DNA of 64,000 bases. Source: Cenococcum geophilum 1.58. Taxonomy: Eukaryota; Ascomycota; Dothideomycetes; Gloniales; Gloniaceae. The first letter of the stretch is position 1. The number at the start of each line of letters is the position of its first letter. The stretch spans positions 898,330 through 962,329 of the forward strand of contig KV748203.1 in NCBI GenBank assembly GCA_001692895.1. Direction: 5' to 3'. Made by a program: the position numbers and the translations under genes. This document shows, in pieces, positions 36,301-47,551 of this stretch. Under the pieces are notes generated by a model, which ran no database searches, was not told the origin of the DNA, and was given only the letters and a program-made list of their open reading frames with translations.

Positions 36301-39300
36301 CATTTATATCGCGCTTTGGCTAATTTAAATATACCATTATGCCCTTTAGCGTATATAATGGCCTAGGCAGCTTCTAAAGCTATATTAATAACGCCTTACA
36401 GGACTACCTTAACGACTTCTGCTCTGCGTACCTGGATAATATACTTATTTATAGCGATAACTCTTTTAAGTATACTAAGCACGTTTAAAAGGTCCTATAG
36501 CGCCTTAGGGACGTAGGACTTTATATTAATTTAAAGAAGTGCGAATTCTTAGTTATAGAAGTAAAATACCTTAGACTAATTATTACTATTAAGGGTGTCT
36601 ATATAGACCCTAAGAAGGTACATATAATTACTAAATAGTAAACCCCTAACTGCATTAAAGATATACAAGCTTTCCTTAGTTTCGCTAACTTCTATTAAAA
36701 ATTTATATATAACTTCTTAGGTATTATAGCACTACTTACAGTAATAATGCAAACGAAGGGCCTTTCTATAAAAGGAAGAAAAATATATCTACGTTTTATC
36801 TGGACGCCTAAATATAAGAAGGCGTTCTAAGACCTTAAAAATACTTTTACTAAAGCACCTATCCTAGCTTACTTTATACTAGGACGATAACTCTATCTTA
36901 AGACTAACTTCTTAGACCACGTTAACGTAGGCATTCTCTCCTAGATGGGTAATAATAGTCTCCTCTACCTAGTTATATTCTATTTATCTAAGCTTATACT
37001 ATAAGAATATAACTATAAGATCTATAATAAGGAACTTCTCGCGATTATACGAGCGTTTAAGGAATTCTAACTAGAACTTTCCTTAGTAGAACCTAACTAG
37101 CCAACTAAAGTCCTTACGGATTATCGCAACCTTAAGTACTTTATAACTATGAAATAGCTAAACTAACGCTAAGCACGCTAAAACGAGTTCCTCTCTAGTT
37201 TTAACTTTAAAATTGTATATAGGCTAGGAGTATAAGGTACTAAGCCTAATAGCCTAATACGCCGCTTATAAGACCTTCCTTAGTTTAAAGATAACCCCTA
37301 TAACCAGTTCTAATAATAGATAATCCTAAAAGCACGGAATTTGGCCCTAGGTATGCTACCTATAATAGAGCTAACTATACCTTAGCTCCACACTATAGAA
37401 CTAGAATTACCTCCCAAAATTAATAAGCTTATTACTACGGCATATAATACCTCTATTAACCTATTACTATATTAACTTATTGCCGTAAAGACCGCTAGCG
37501 CCCGTACGCTACCGACTAAACTCCGAAGCTTAGGCTAGATTAATATAGTAGCCTTAAAAGTAAAAGAGAATAGGCTCTATTATAGAGGCCGTCTATTTAT
37601 CCCTAACTTAGAAAATTTATAACAATAACTAATTTAAATGGCCTATAACCTCTAATTAAGTGGCTACCTAGGTAAAGGAGGAACCTATAAGCTTCTTAGC
37701 CAATACTACTTTTGGCCTAAAATAATAGACTTAGTTAAATGCTTTATAGGCGCCTGCTATAATTATAAGCGCGCTAAGGCCTTTAATATAAAGTACTAAG
37801 GACTACTATACCCTCTACTAGTACCTATATAACAATAGGCAGATATTGCTATAGATTTCGTTGTTAACCTACTACCCTATAAGCAATATAGCCATACCTA
37901 TAAGAATATCCTTATAATAATATACTAACTTATAAAAGAGCGCCACTACGTCCTAACTAAAGGCGTAGCCGTTAGCGACGTTACTAACGCCTTTTTTCGC
38001 GAAATTTACCAATTATATAGGTTACCTAACTTAATTACGTCTAATTAAGGCATATAGTTCGGCTCTAATATATAGAGACAAATCTGCTAACGCCTTAGTA
38101 TCTCCGTTAAGATATCTATATCCTTTTACTATAAAACTACTAGGCAACCAGAAAATGCTAATACTAGTATAAAAGCGTACCTACGATAGGTAGTCGCCTA
38201 TAGTTAAGATAACTAGGTAAATTACCTCCTACTAGGTGAATTTACAGCAAATAATTACGTCTTAACTACTATAGGACTTACCCCGTTCTTTATAAATAAG
38301 GNNTATTACCCCNAATCNAGTATAGANCNACTAGAACCTATTAATAANAAACTNCTATATAGAAAACGCNTTAAGATACTACTTNCTAACTAGTATATAG
38401 ACTATATAAAAAATCTACTTAACTACTACAAGGGAGAAATGGCCTGGGCTTAAGCAAAGTAGGCTTACTTCGCTGACTGTTATAAAACGCCACTACCAGA
38501 GATACGTGTTAGCGACTAGGTATAGCTAAATACACGTAATATCTTTATATAGAGGCCTATAAAGTTACTTAATTATAAAAACCTTAGCCCTTACCTAATT
38601 AAACGAGTTATTAATAGGGGAGCTATATATAAGCTAGAGCTCCCACCTACCCTAGCCACCCGTGGGATATAGCCTGTATTTTACCTATAGCTACTATACC
38701 TTTACTAGCCTAACCTTTTACCGGGGCAGATATAGCCTAAACCCCTACTAGTACTAATCTAAGACAAGAATAAAGACGAGAACTATGAGGAGTAGACCGT
38801 TAAATAAATTATTAACTTTAAATACTTTAGTAAAGGTAGAGGACGACGGCTCTACTACAGAGCTATATATATAGGATTTAATATAAATTAGCCAGAATAG
38901 CAACTATAGGAAGACTTTAAAAATGCAAAGGATCTAATTAGCGACTTTTATTACACAAACCTACAGAAACCGGGCCTAAGTAGAGATTTTATACCTAATC
39001 CTTTATAGAAGCCCTTATAGAGTTAAACTATTATATATTACCACGTAGGGGCAAATTGCCGTTAAATTACCGTTAGATTATAGTAAAGTATAATCATGTA
39101 ACTAGAATATTATTAAGATATCTAGGAACTTCGACTAGCAGTTAAAGTTATTTAATTAATTAGATTTTTAGATGCTAAGCCTTATTATATAATATTATTT
39201 TAAGCCTTTAGCAATACCTCCCTTTCTTCTTTTCTATACCCTAAGTGTCCCTTCTATATATATATAGTAACCACAGCGTCGCCGGAGCTCCGCCTCTATA

Positions 39301-39313
39301 GGAGGGGGGGTAG

Positions 39314-39505
39314 TGTCACGGAACCCCACCGCAGGGGCCTCCATAGGAGAGCCCCGTGCTCTCGCGTACACCTCGCGTACAGCTTATATCAGCTACGCGT
39401 AGGTATATCACCTCCTTACGCCCTCGACCCTTACGATCGATCGCGCAACGTCTTGTAGACTCCTCGAATACATACGTCTTATAGCCACTGCCCCGTCCCG
39501 TGACA
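39314..39505 (+). repeat. 3' LTR of Gypsy D
   Basis: 192 bp, without indels relative to the 5' LTR. It is preceded by a purine-rich ggaggggggg tract, which is in the usual place for a polypurine tract, and followed by gagta. Confidence 0.95.
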
Positions 39506-40215
39506 GAGTAATTCTCTACTTAAAAGATACTAAGATATTATAGGTAGTTGTGTGTTTAAATATATAGATAAGGTAGGTACGTAAAATAGAGCTTAGAATA
39601 TAGCTGCATAATATATTAAGAGCTAACAGCTGTTTTCTGTATAGCTTTATATTGTCCCTATAGTTGGCTTTAAGAGTAGAGCTTCTTCTTCTTCTCCTTA
39701 TCTAGCTTTGCGAGCTTTATCTTCCCCCGGCTATTAGTATTTTTAGGTAAGACTTAAATAAGTTTTTTAAGCTGTGGTAGATCGGTCTTAGGTGTTAATA
39801 GGTTAATATACTTCTAGAGATAATTATTATTCGCTTTTAACTTAATAACCTTAATCTATTTATTCTAATTATTTGGGCTTATAAAGATAATAGATAATAT
39901 AATAACGGGAGGGGTTTCTTGTTAAGAAGTCATTATAGGTAGTTATCTATAATTAAGATAATAATTAAAATTAATGGGAATAAAGGCTTTAGAATTAAAG
40001 ATAATATAGTAGACGGCCTAGGCTTATAACTATTAAACGGACGATTAGAAATAAGAACTCTGTCTATTAATAAGGGCTCTAGAAGCTCTTTATATAGATT
40101 AGGTAGGTCTAGACAACTAAGTTAAAACAGGTAATAGAAAATAGGTAATAAGACATTCGATAAGACATTCAGTTATAAGTTGAGAGACAACTAAGACATA
40201 GTTCGTATAGACGAT
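39506..40215 (-). mobile_element. Ty1/Copia fossil E, gag part
   Basis: Continuation of Copia E on the other side of element D. On the minus strand gag-like text runs from about 39,930 to 39,511 (phrases such as KLKANNN and NLLTPKTDLPQLKKLI) and should have joined 33,161 before D inserted. Sequence from about 39,960 to 40,215 would be the leader and perhaps the 5' LTR, but no partner LTR was found. Normal base composition returns near 40,215. Confidence 0.7.
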
Positions 40216-40886
40216 CTAGGTCGTCAGACAGTATTACGATGGTGGTAAGGAACTCCGATTCAGGTCGACATGTGGGTGCCGACGTTCCGTGGAGGAAGCG
40301 CAAAGTACGCCAATCTGCGGAACAGTATTTTCGTTGTAAGTGAGACGATTAGCGATAGTCCGAATCCAAATGAGTTTTATGTCAGCATGAAGATAAGTAA
40401 GATCTTTTGCACGAATACGAGTGTCGTCATTGGGCAGGAGTTTCCTCAGGGTTGAAGTTCTTGCTGTCCATTCGACTCTCGGAGGTAGCGTTCATAGTGG
40501 ACCTAGTTATGGGAATGCAGTGGAGAGAGAAGAGCGGAAAGAGTAGTGATAGTGCAGTGAATTAGAGTCTGTTGGTGTGTAGTTATCAGAATTGATTTCG
40601 TGCCCAGTTTTGTTGGCTTGCTGCATATACCAAGTACTCGCCAGTTGGCGTCGGGGATTAATAAGGTAAGGGAGTTATATCTCGACTTAATGCGCCACAT
40701 AGACCATTCTGAGAAAAGCGGCCAAAGGAGCGTCAATAGCCATTGTCAATGAATTGGTGGGGATGGTACGGCTTGGTTGCAGACATTCAATTAGTTGTGG
40801 AAATTCATTCCTATTAAAAAGAAAAATATGACGCACTCTCAAAGAACCTTATTACCCTCTGAAATACTCTTCCTTGAAGCTGCCAT
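40216..40886. other. Intergenic between transposon block and deaminase gene
   Basis: Normal-composition DNA. Two short frames (40,270-40,455 plus, 40,503-40,736 minus) match nothing I recognise. It probably includes the 3' UTR of the deaminase-MYND gene. Confidence 0.5.
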
Positions 40887-43771
40887 TTATGATCTGGGCA
40901 AATCTCCTAGTATGCGTGCGATATCTGAGTCCACCTTTCCCAAACATCTCTGAGCATATTTTAGGACTTCACATTGACGCCGTGCGTAGTGAAGCTCCAT
41001 TGGATCCCCATGAGTGAGCAACTCAACATAGAAACTCCTAAGAGCCAGTGTCAATCTCGGACTAAGGAATGGAGAGAAGCCATATTCATGGGCCGCGTTG
41101 GTCACTTGCTGTGGGAAATTTGTATTCTCAAGAGCTAAGAGATGCCGGAGTCTCCGCACCGACGGACGATATTCACCTGGACAGTTTGCAAGAAATGTGT
41201 CAAGGTGCTGAATTCGCTGGCGATCTTTCTGGAGTCCGTACCGATCTATCAGTTGGATGAGTTCCCCAGATTCATATGCAAGCCAGAATTCATCAAACAT
41301 GCAGGTTGGGGTCTCAGGAGGTCCCCAATATTTGGCTCCAAGACTCCTGAAATAATCTATCCAAGATTTGTTCCCGCCGACCAATTTGCTGTAAAGGCCG
41401 CCGAGTTGCCTCTCTTCGTACTCATTGGAACATATGCAAAAACCAAAATCATACCAAAGGTCGACTCCTTTGTCTACCCAAGCCGGATGCGGGTAACCGT
41501 TATGCAAAATCATGGCGTAGAATATGAAGCCGTCTCGTTTCGCACATGGTGTTATATCCGCTATATTTTTGGAGCTGTCTTCTGGCCGCAGATGGATCCT
41601 GGCTTCTTCTAGCTGACTCCGTACATTATCTACTTCTGACTGTCTAGGCAGTGATTCATCTTCTAGAATATGCTTATTCTTCAGAAACCAGTGGAAATAG
41701 TCCCCATGACATTGTTCTGGCAAATTTTCGAACGATTTGATGATGTTTGCTGTAAGCGTGCCTTCTATTCTCCACTGATTCACTTCTTGACTTCTAATCT
41801 CAAGATATATAAGTAGGCCTTTGTAGAGACCCAGCAAATGGGTTTTTTGGGGCCAGGAGTTGCAACGACTAAAGCCGAAATCCTCGACAGTTTGAGGATC
41901 GTCGGGTATTTCATCACGCAAAATTGCGTCCTTCAAATAGTCTGCCGTTGTGAGGGCTCGCGCTCCGCACGTAAAGAGGTGGCTGACTGTCATGCGATTC
42001 TGGCAACTTTGACTGCAGAACCAGCCTTGTCCGCAATGAGAGCAGCGACGATCGGTCCATTCTTCGCAATGGTCACAATAATTCGACACTGGTTTAGATT
42101 CGACCACGGGTATTGGTGGTGTCTCAGGTCTCTCAGAATTCGCGTCAATGTTGATGTCATCATCGTTGTCTCCTATTGAAGCATGCCCAAGACTGAGCTA
42201 TCAGCACTATATTGCCAGAGATCGGCTAAATCGAGTTTACTCACGGTTTCTCTAGAGCTCTGATGTGGCTGTTCTCCCTCTGATTGGCAAGATGGCGTGA
42301 TATAAGCATCTGAGTGTGGGGATCTTTGGAGAGAAAGGTCTTAGTTCCAATTGATGAGCCCCCGACTGTCGACTCTTTTACTTGATGGAGGATCTTGTGT
42401 TCGCGGGAACGGATTAAAGTCAACAATTGTCTCTGTAATTTTTCCGCAGCACGAACGAGGCGATCAACGTCTTGTTGGCGAAGACAATCCGTTTCTGGGA
42501 TCGCCCAGAGGTTGTATAGTCTTCCGTGGCAGCCCCGGGTCCGGAAGTCTTTGTAAGCATTCAGGAATGTCCAACATAGGAAGCAGCTACGCTTACTACA
42601 TCCAATATATCTGGAGACGGATCCCTCTGCATAGCGATTTTGGGCTATGTGGATGATTAGCTGTACTTCTGCATGGAGCTGCATATCCCGTCTTTGAAAC
42701 TCTTCAAATTTTGTGAGTAGTTTCCTCTTGTTCCAATTCTGGCCAATTAGGAGCTTGATGTTGCCATCTTCGAGAGGCTCCTGTAGAGATTGAAAGGTCT
42801 GGGCCAATGTCCAGCTATTAAGGGAAGGCGAGCTTTTGGTTTTATTATTTTTCTTAATGCGCTTCTCTAGCGGTGAACCAATTGGACAAATAATTAATCT
42901 CTGGAAGTTGGATAATCGCTCAGCAGCCCGAACTATCAAATTGAAAGCTGTCTGAAGCCGTCCAAGAAAGCAGATACTCAGCCTCAATTGTCGAGCTGGT
43001 GTGCTTCTGTTGGCAAAAATCTCCAAGAAATCTCTCTCTTCGTAGCCGATCCGAATATTGTACGCCTTTTGCACTACAAGTTCAAGTCGAACTTTAGGAG
43101 ACAGCTCCGGTTGGCCAATGGCAATTTCTTGGAGATGTAAAATTGATAATCTTAATTCCTGAGACTTGATACTGACATCCACGGGCTCCATGTGGTAACT
43201 TTTACTGAACTCTTTCAGAGCTTGTCGCAAGTCTCGGAACCAATCTTGGAGTCGGGTATCATAATAGCTCATCATCTCTTCCCAGAGCTTCTCTCTCTCT
43301 TCCTCGGATCCCGATCCTGGATGTATTAGCGCATAAAAATCCCACAGATAATGAATTCTTACGGTCAGTGCTGGCAATAGCTCTCAGCCTCGTTTGCAAC
43401 AATTCTAAGAAATCTCTGTCCCTCTGCTTGAATGTTTCATTCTTGGCAACAAGAAGTTTTGCTTCTTCCTGCCACTCTATCAAAAGAGTAGCAGCGACAT
43501 GATAGCCTCCCTTGGCATTGGACACAAGCTCTGCGACTCGGTCTTGGAAGACTTCTTTTAGTTTGGTGTTACTGAAAGATGTGATTTCCTGAGCCACTAC
43601 GGTATCTGCATCATCATCGCCATCCATGCCTTCGTTCTCATCGTTATGAAACCTTTCGGTTTCTGACGGTGAATCTATTTGCCCTCCGTTTCGGAGACTG
43701 AGAAGGTTGGAATATGCCCTAAATCTGGGTTCATTAAGCCCATTGAGGCCCCAATGGAACCGAGTGGCCAT
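40887..43771 (-). CDS. OTT_1508-type deaminase fused to a MYND zinc finger
   Basis: Inferred exons 43,771-43,363, 43,316-42,245 and 42,192-40,887 (928 aa). Introns of 46 nt (GTAAGA, GCTAATAC, CAG) and 52 nt (GTGAGT, GCTGAT, CAG) restore one frame exactly. Residues 351-384 carry LHAEVQ and CSKRSCFLC, the H-A-E plus C-x2-C zinc site of the cytidine-deaminase fold, in the form typical of the fungal OTT_1508_deam family; His351, Cys381 and Cys384 would bind zinc and Glu352/353 act in catalysis. Residues 533-569 form a complete MYND finger (C533, C536, C544, C547, C553, C557, H565, C569), usually a protein-binding module. The remaining 360 residues match no domain I know. The start is the only ATG in frame near the N-terminus; the frame stays open to 43,889, so an upstream exon is possible. 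Substrate and role are unknown. Confidence 0.8.
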
Positions 43772-43889
43772 GTATGAAAGCAGGGTATCTCGCAAATGAT
43801 TAACTATGCTTTTCGCCGTTCTAGACGTGGCAAAGTGATAGAAGCTTGTAGGTTTTTGAAGATGAGGGGCGCGGGGTTGTTCTGCATAT

Positions 43890-46177
43890 CATCAGCCTCA
43901 AGCAACATTACAAAATTTTATAGGTTTTATTCGCTGACAGCGTGCTATGTGGCTATTAGCCACTCCATTTTATGCCTGAGATATACTTACGCCGATTTCC
44001 CTTCCGCTGGAGATTATTGCTTTTGGATTTGTTGAATCTGTTCTACGGTTGAACCTGTTCGGCTTCTGCTATCGCCAGCAATTCTCTCATCTCAAGCCTC
44101 CCGAATATTTCCTGTTCTGGCATATTATATCTATATTTTCTCGGCCTAGAAGCCTAGAAGCACCAGATTGTAACTTTATGTTAGAGCCACCGTCAGTCTA
44201 GGGGTTGGCCTGTGGTTTAGCACGTTATCGGGCCTTATTGAAGCACGTAGGCTCCGGTTGAGACTCTTTACAACTCACCGTTTCATTGCCTTATGTCGAT
44301 ATTTCCACTATCACCTGTCGAATATTGCTCGCTTTTCAAATTCTTGCAGCGCCCGAAAGCCAAGATGACCATATTAGCCTTCTAAGCAAGGCACAGCTCC
44401 CTTAGCCTAATACTCCGTTATTTTACATTGACGGGATTGAAGGATTTTCATTGCATTATTCAAACTCCCATACAAGCTCTTCAACTGTCGTTTACATATC
44501 GCGTTTTCAATCCAGCCGCAAACCCATTGGTGGGGAAGAGCTGCTGACCAGCGAATCGTTGATAAGCTTAACCTTGGATACGATATAAATCAGGGGTCTA
44601 AAATTTTATGCTTCCAGGACTTCCTCGCGCACCATTAGGGTTTGATATCCGCTCAACACGGAAACCTTCGCACAACGAGGAGCAAATAGTCCTTCATGAA
44701 CGTTGTAGCACTATCGGCCTAGGCAAGGGACTCTGATTAGTACTTCCCAGCATTGCGCTCAACACCCTTTGCAGAAATTGGAGACTGTACGCTTTTATCC
44801 ACGCTGGAGAGTCCTAATGAGTGAATGCCGAATACCCGGTGGTCAACTAGAGTCTAGAATACCAGGAGGGGCTGTCCTTAAGGCACCATCTCGTGTTTGT
44901 TGAAGAGTAAGCACATTTAGAGTGCCTCGAGATGGAATAGCATAAAGTGATTGTGCAAAGTACGTAAAATTTCCGCAAGGAGAGGGCGACTCCTTGATTG
45001 TTTCCCCTAAACCAACATACCATACGGCGGAATTGGTGTGAAGCCTCGGTCCTTGTTTTGACTATGTCCAGATTTGCTCGGAACGGGAACTAAATGGTAT
45101 GCTAGGAATATTCCGCCATTTGAGGAAGGGATATCCTATTTGCAACCATTGGGATCTGCCTACGGCGCTTGATCTCAAGCACCTCTTGTCTTACGGTGCT
45201 ACTGAAAGCACTCAGAACCGTGCTGCTACCGTCACAACTCTTTCGGGACCTTCGATGGCTCGATATCTCTTCTAGGGGGCCCACGCCGCGCAGATTTCCT
45301 AAGCTGATCTTAGACTAAATAGTTTAGACTGGTGGTATACAAGAATATGTAGCAGCAGCTCAACAACATGCTTCGGGTGCCGGATCCTGAATTTCATGTT
45401 TCATCGGAAGCTTCCGGATGGAGAATAACATTTTTTCTGCGGAGGACGAGGTATTAGCTCCCTTCATAGTCATTGTGGATTCTAGATGAGACGTGCATGA
45501 GCTCGTTGGTTACATAGACAATTGGCCAACGGATATATCCTAGCAAAAGCCGATAAAAAACTATGATCGGGACTTTCGAATCTTAAAAAGACGTAGTGTA
45601 CGTTTAGACCTAAATAATGCCTAGCATAGTACGAAGAACTTATTAAGTAGGCTCAACGTAGCGACTGAAACATCACCAGATTGATACTAGATGCAATCAG
45701 CCAATATTAAATTACTGTAACTGTGGCCACAACCATGTTATGTGTGCCGCATACATAATCCTTCTTTGAACCTCATCCAATCAACCCCGCTTTCCGACGT
45801 CGCGCATCCGATGGCTTGCATTTCGTCTCACCGTGCGCCAGGCGCTCCTCCACCCCGCCGTCGATCAGCGGGTCCTAGCTGCGGGACCTGAATCTAGGGG
45901 AGCCGAGTCCCGTATATTGAGGGTACCCGCCAGCACGCAGGGTCTGCTATACACTGTAGGTTTCTGAAACCACAACGAGTGATTTTGCTTGCAATTTAAT
46001 CTAAGTTGGCTCTGCTACTCTCTGTCGCGTTTCTATCTCTCCACTAATTCTCGGTTTTCTTCCTCTGTTCGCGTGCCCTACCTAGTTTCACGTCTCCGTT
46101 CGTAACTCCATATAACTCCATATCTCTTCCACTTCCTGCTCGCTTCTGCTCCCTCAACCTAGTCCATTCTCTCCATA
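43890..46177. other. Intergenic 2.3 kb, no gene recognised
   Basis: Only short frames are present (for example 45,102-45,284 minus), none with recognisable content. The last 250 bp before 46,178 are pyrimidine-rich (ctctctccac, cttcctc), as is common upstream of fungal transcription starts, and probably hold the promoter of the dehydrogenase gene. Confidence 0.5.
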
Positions 46178-47551
46178 ATGTCTCCCGCACCACCGGCCCG
46201 TGCCATTGTGTCGCATGGGCCAGTGTCTGAGGGGAAGTGGGCGATGGAGCAGGTGCGTCTGCGGGATATCGCGGCGGACGAGCTGGTAATCCGGGTCGCG
46301 GCGAGCGGCGTGTGCCATACGGACCTGCATTTCGGGGGCCAGAAGGAGGGTTTCGGGGTTGTGTATCCGAGCGTCAAAGGGCATGAAGGTGGGTTGTCCA
46401 TTACCCACTCAATACTCTCATGCGCTAGTTCCAACAAGGGATTCAAAGAATGGAGCATAGAAGCCGAGCGATAGTTTTACGATCGTATTGATATCTGTGC
46501 TAACAGAGGGCAGGATCTGGCTATGTTGAAAGCGTAGGCGCAAACGTCACCGTCGCCGCCCCCGGCGACCCGGTCCTGCTCTCCTTCTCGTCCTGCGGGA
46601 CCTGCGCTCTCTGCAGCGGCGGCCACCCGGCTCACTGTGTCGACTTCAACACCATCAACTTCCTCGGCGGGCCGGACTTCGCTCTTGCCTCTTCTGCAGG
46701 AGAAGAGAGCGTCAAGGCCAACATCGCCGGCCGATTCTTCGGCCAGTCCAGCTTCGCGAGCCGCACGATTGCGCGCGAGAGCTCTGTTGTGAATGTTAAG
46801 GGCCTTGTGAATAGTGACGAGGAGCTGCAGCTGCTGGCGCCGCTGGGGTGTGGCATCCAGACGGGGAGCGGGACAATTGCGAAAGTAGCGGAGGTGGGGG
46901 AGGGAGACTGTGTGGCGATTTTGGGGATGGGCGGGGTGGGGCTGAGTGGGGTTATGGTAGGGTTTTTAGCACCCGACTCTTAGTTTTGAGTGTGATGGTT
47001 TGGAGGGTGTGGCTAATTGTGGATGGGAGTGCTGACAGATGGCGTAGGCTGCGAAGATCCGTAACTGCAGAACTGTTATCGGCATCGACAAAGTCGCCTC
47101 ACGGCTGCAGTTGGCTAAGGAGCTCGGCGCGACGCACGTCATCAATACAGCGGGCATGGGGTCATTGGCAGAGCTTGTCGAGGCTGTTAGAGCAATTACG
47201 GATGGTCTTGGGAGTACGGTCACGATGGATACGACGGGCTTCCTGCCGCTGATCCAAAAGGCTGTCGAGTTCACGCGCCCCAGGGGAAAGATCTTGCAGG
47301 TTGGGACGGCACCAATTGACGCGAAGCTGGATATTCCGATCTTTGAGTTCATGGTCGCAGGAAAGCAGTATATTGGTGCTGTGGAAGGCGACTCGATTAC
47401 GTCTGAGAGCGTGCCGTTGATGATTCGGTGGTGGCGGGAGGGGAAGTTCCCACTTGAGAAGCTGGTTAAAAGGTTCAAAGCAGAAGATTTCAAGGAGGCA
47501 ATTAAGGAGATGCACGAGGGCGTTACTGTGAAGCCTGTGATTGTATGGTGA
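46178..47551 (+). CDS. Zinc-dependent alcohol dehydrogenase (MDR family)
   Basis: Exons 46,178-46,388, 46,514-46,956 and 47,048-47,551 give 385 aa, the usual size for medium-chain alcohol dehydrogenases. The introns (125 and 91 nt) have GCTAACA and GCTGACA branch sites. Catalytic zinc ligands are likely Cys46 (GVCHTD), His69 (GHEG) and Cys183 (GCGIQTG). The structural zinc lobe has Cys98, Cys101, Cys104 and Cys112. The NAD(P)-binding loop is GMGGVG (208-213). The pattern around CGIQTG-SG resembles aryl/benzyl-alcohol dehydrogenases, so an aromatic or aliphatic alcohol/aldehyde substrate is plausible, but I cannot name it. It is cytosolic, as no targeting signal is seen. There is no cluster of biosynthetic enzymes around it. 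Confidence 0.88.

Larger units (their letters stand above)
33162..39505 (+). mobile_element. Ty3/Gypsy chromovirus D, full length with both LTRs (fossil)
   Basis: Plus-strand element of 6,344 bp with 192-bp TG...CA LTRs and a perfect gagta target duplication (33,157-33,161 and 39,506-39,510). Order: gag about 33,500-34,950 ending in a zinc-knuckle-like segment, protease region about 35,250-35,450, reverse transcriptase about 36,000-36,550, RNase H about 36,850-37,200, integrase about 37,650-38,350, and a chromodomain-like tail about 38,760-38,900. Its LTRs are less AT-rich than the interior and differ at only about 8 positions, all transitions. It is the youngest-looking insertion with E as host. 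It is broken in many places. Confidence 0.9.
5736..40215. other. RIP-type AT-rich block made of nested dead retrotransposons
   Basis: From about 5,735 to 40,215 the DNA becomes strongly AT-rich with TA-dominated dinucleotides, and no credible host ORF occurs in 34 kb. All recognisable content is LTR retrotransposon protein or LTR, plus a foldback insertion. LTR pairs inside it differ almost only by transitions, as expected of repeat-induced point mutation, the premeiotic C-to-T process of Pezizomycotina. Stretches not assigned below (5,736-6,850 and 8,260-8,569) hold AT-rich DNA in which I recognise nothing. Confidence 0.85.
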
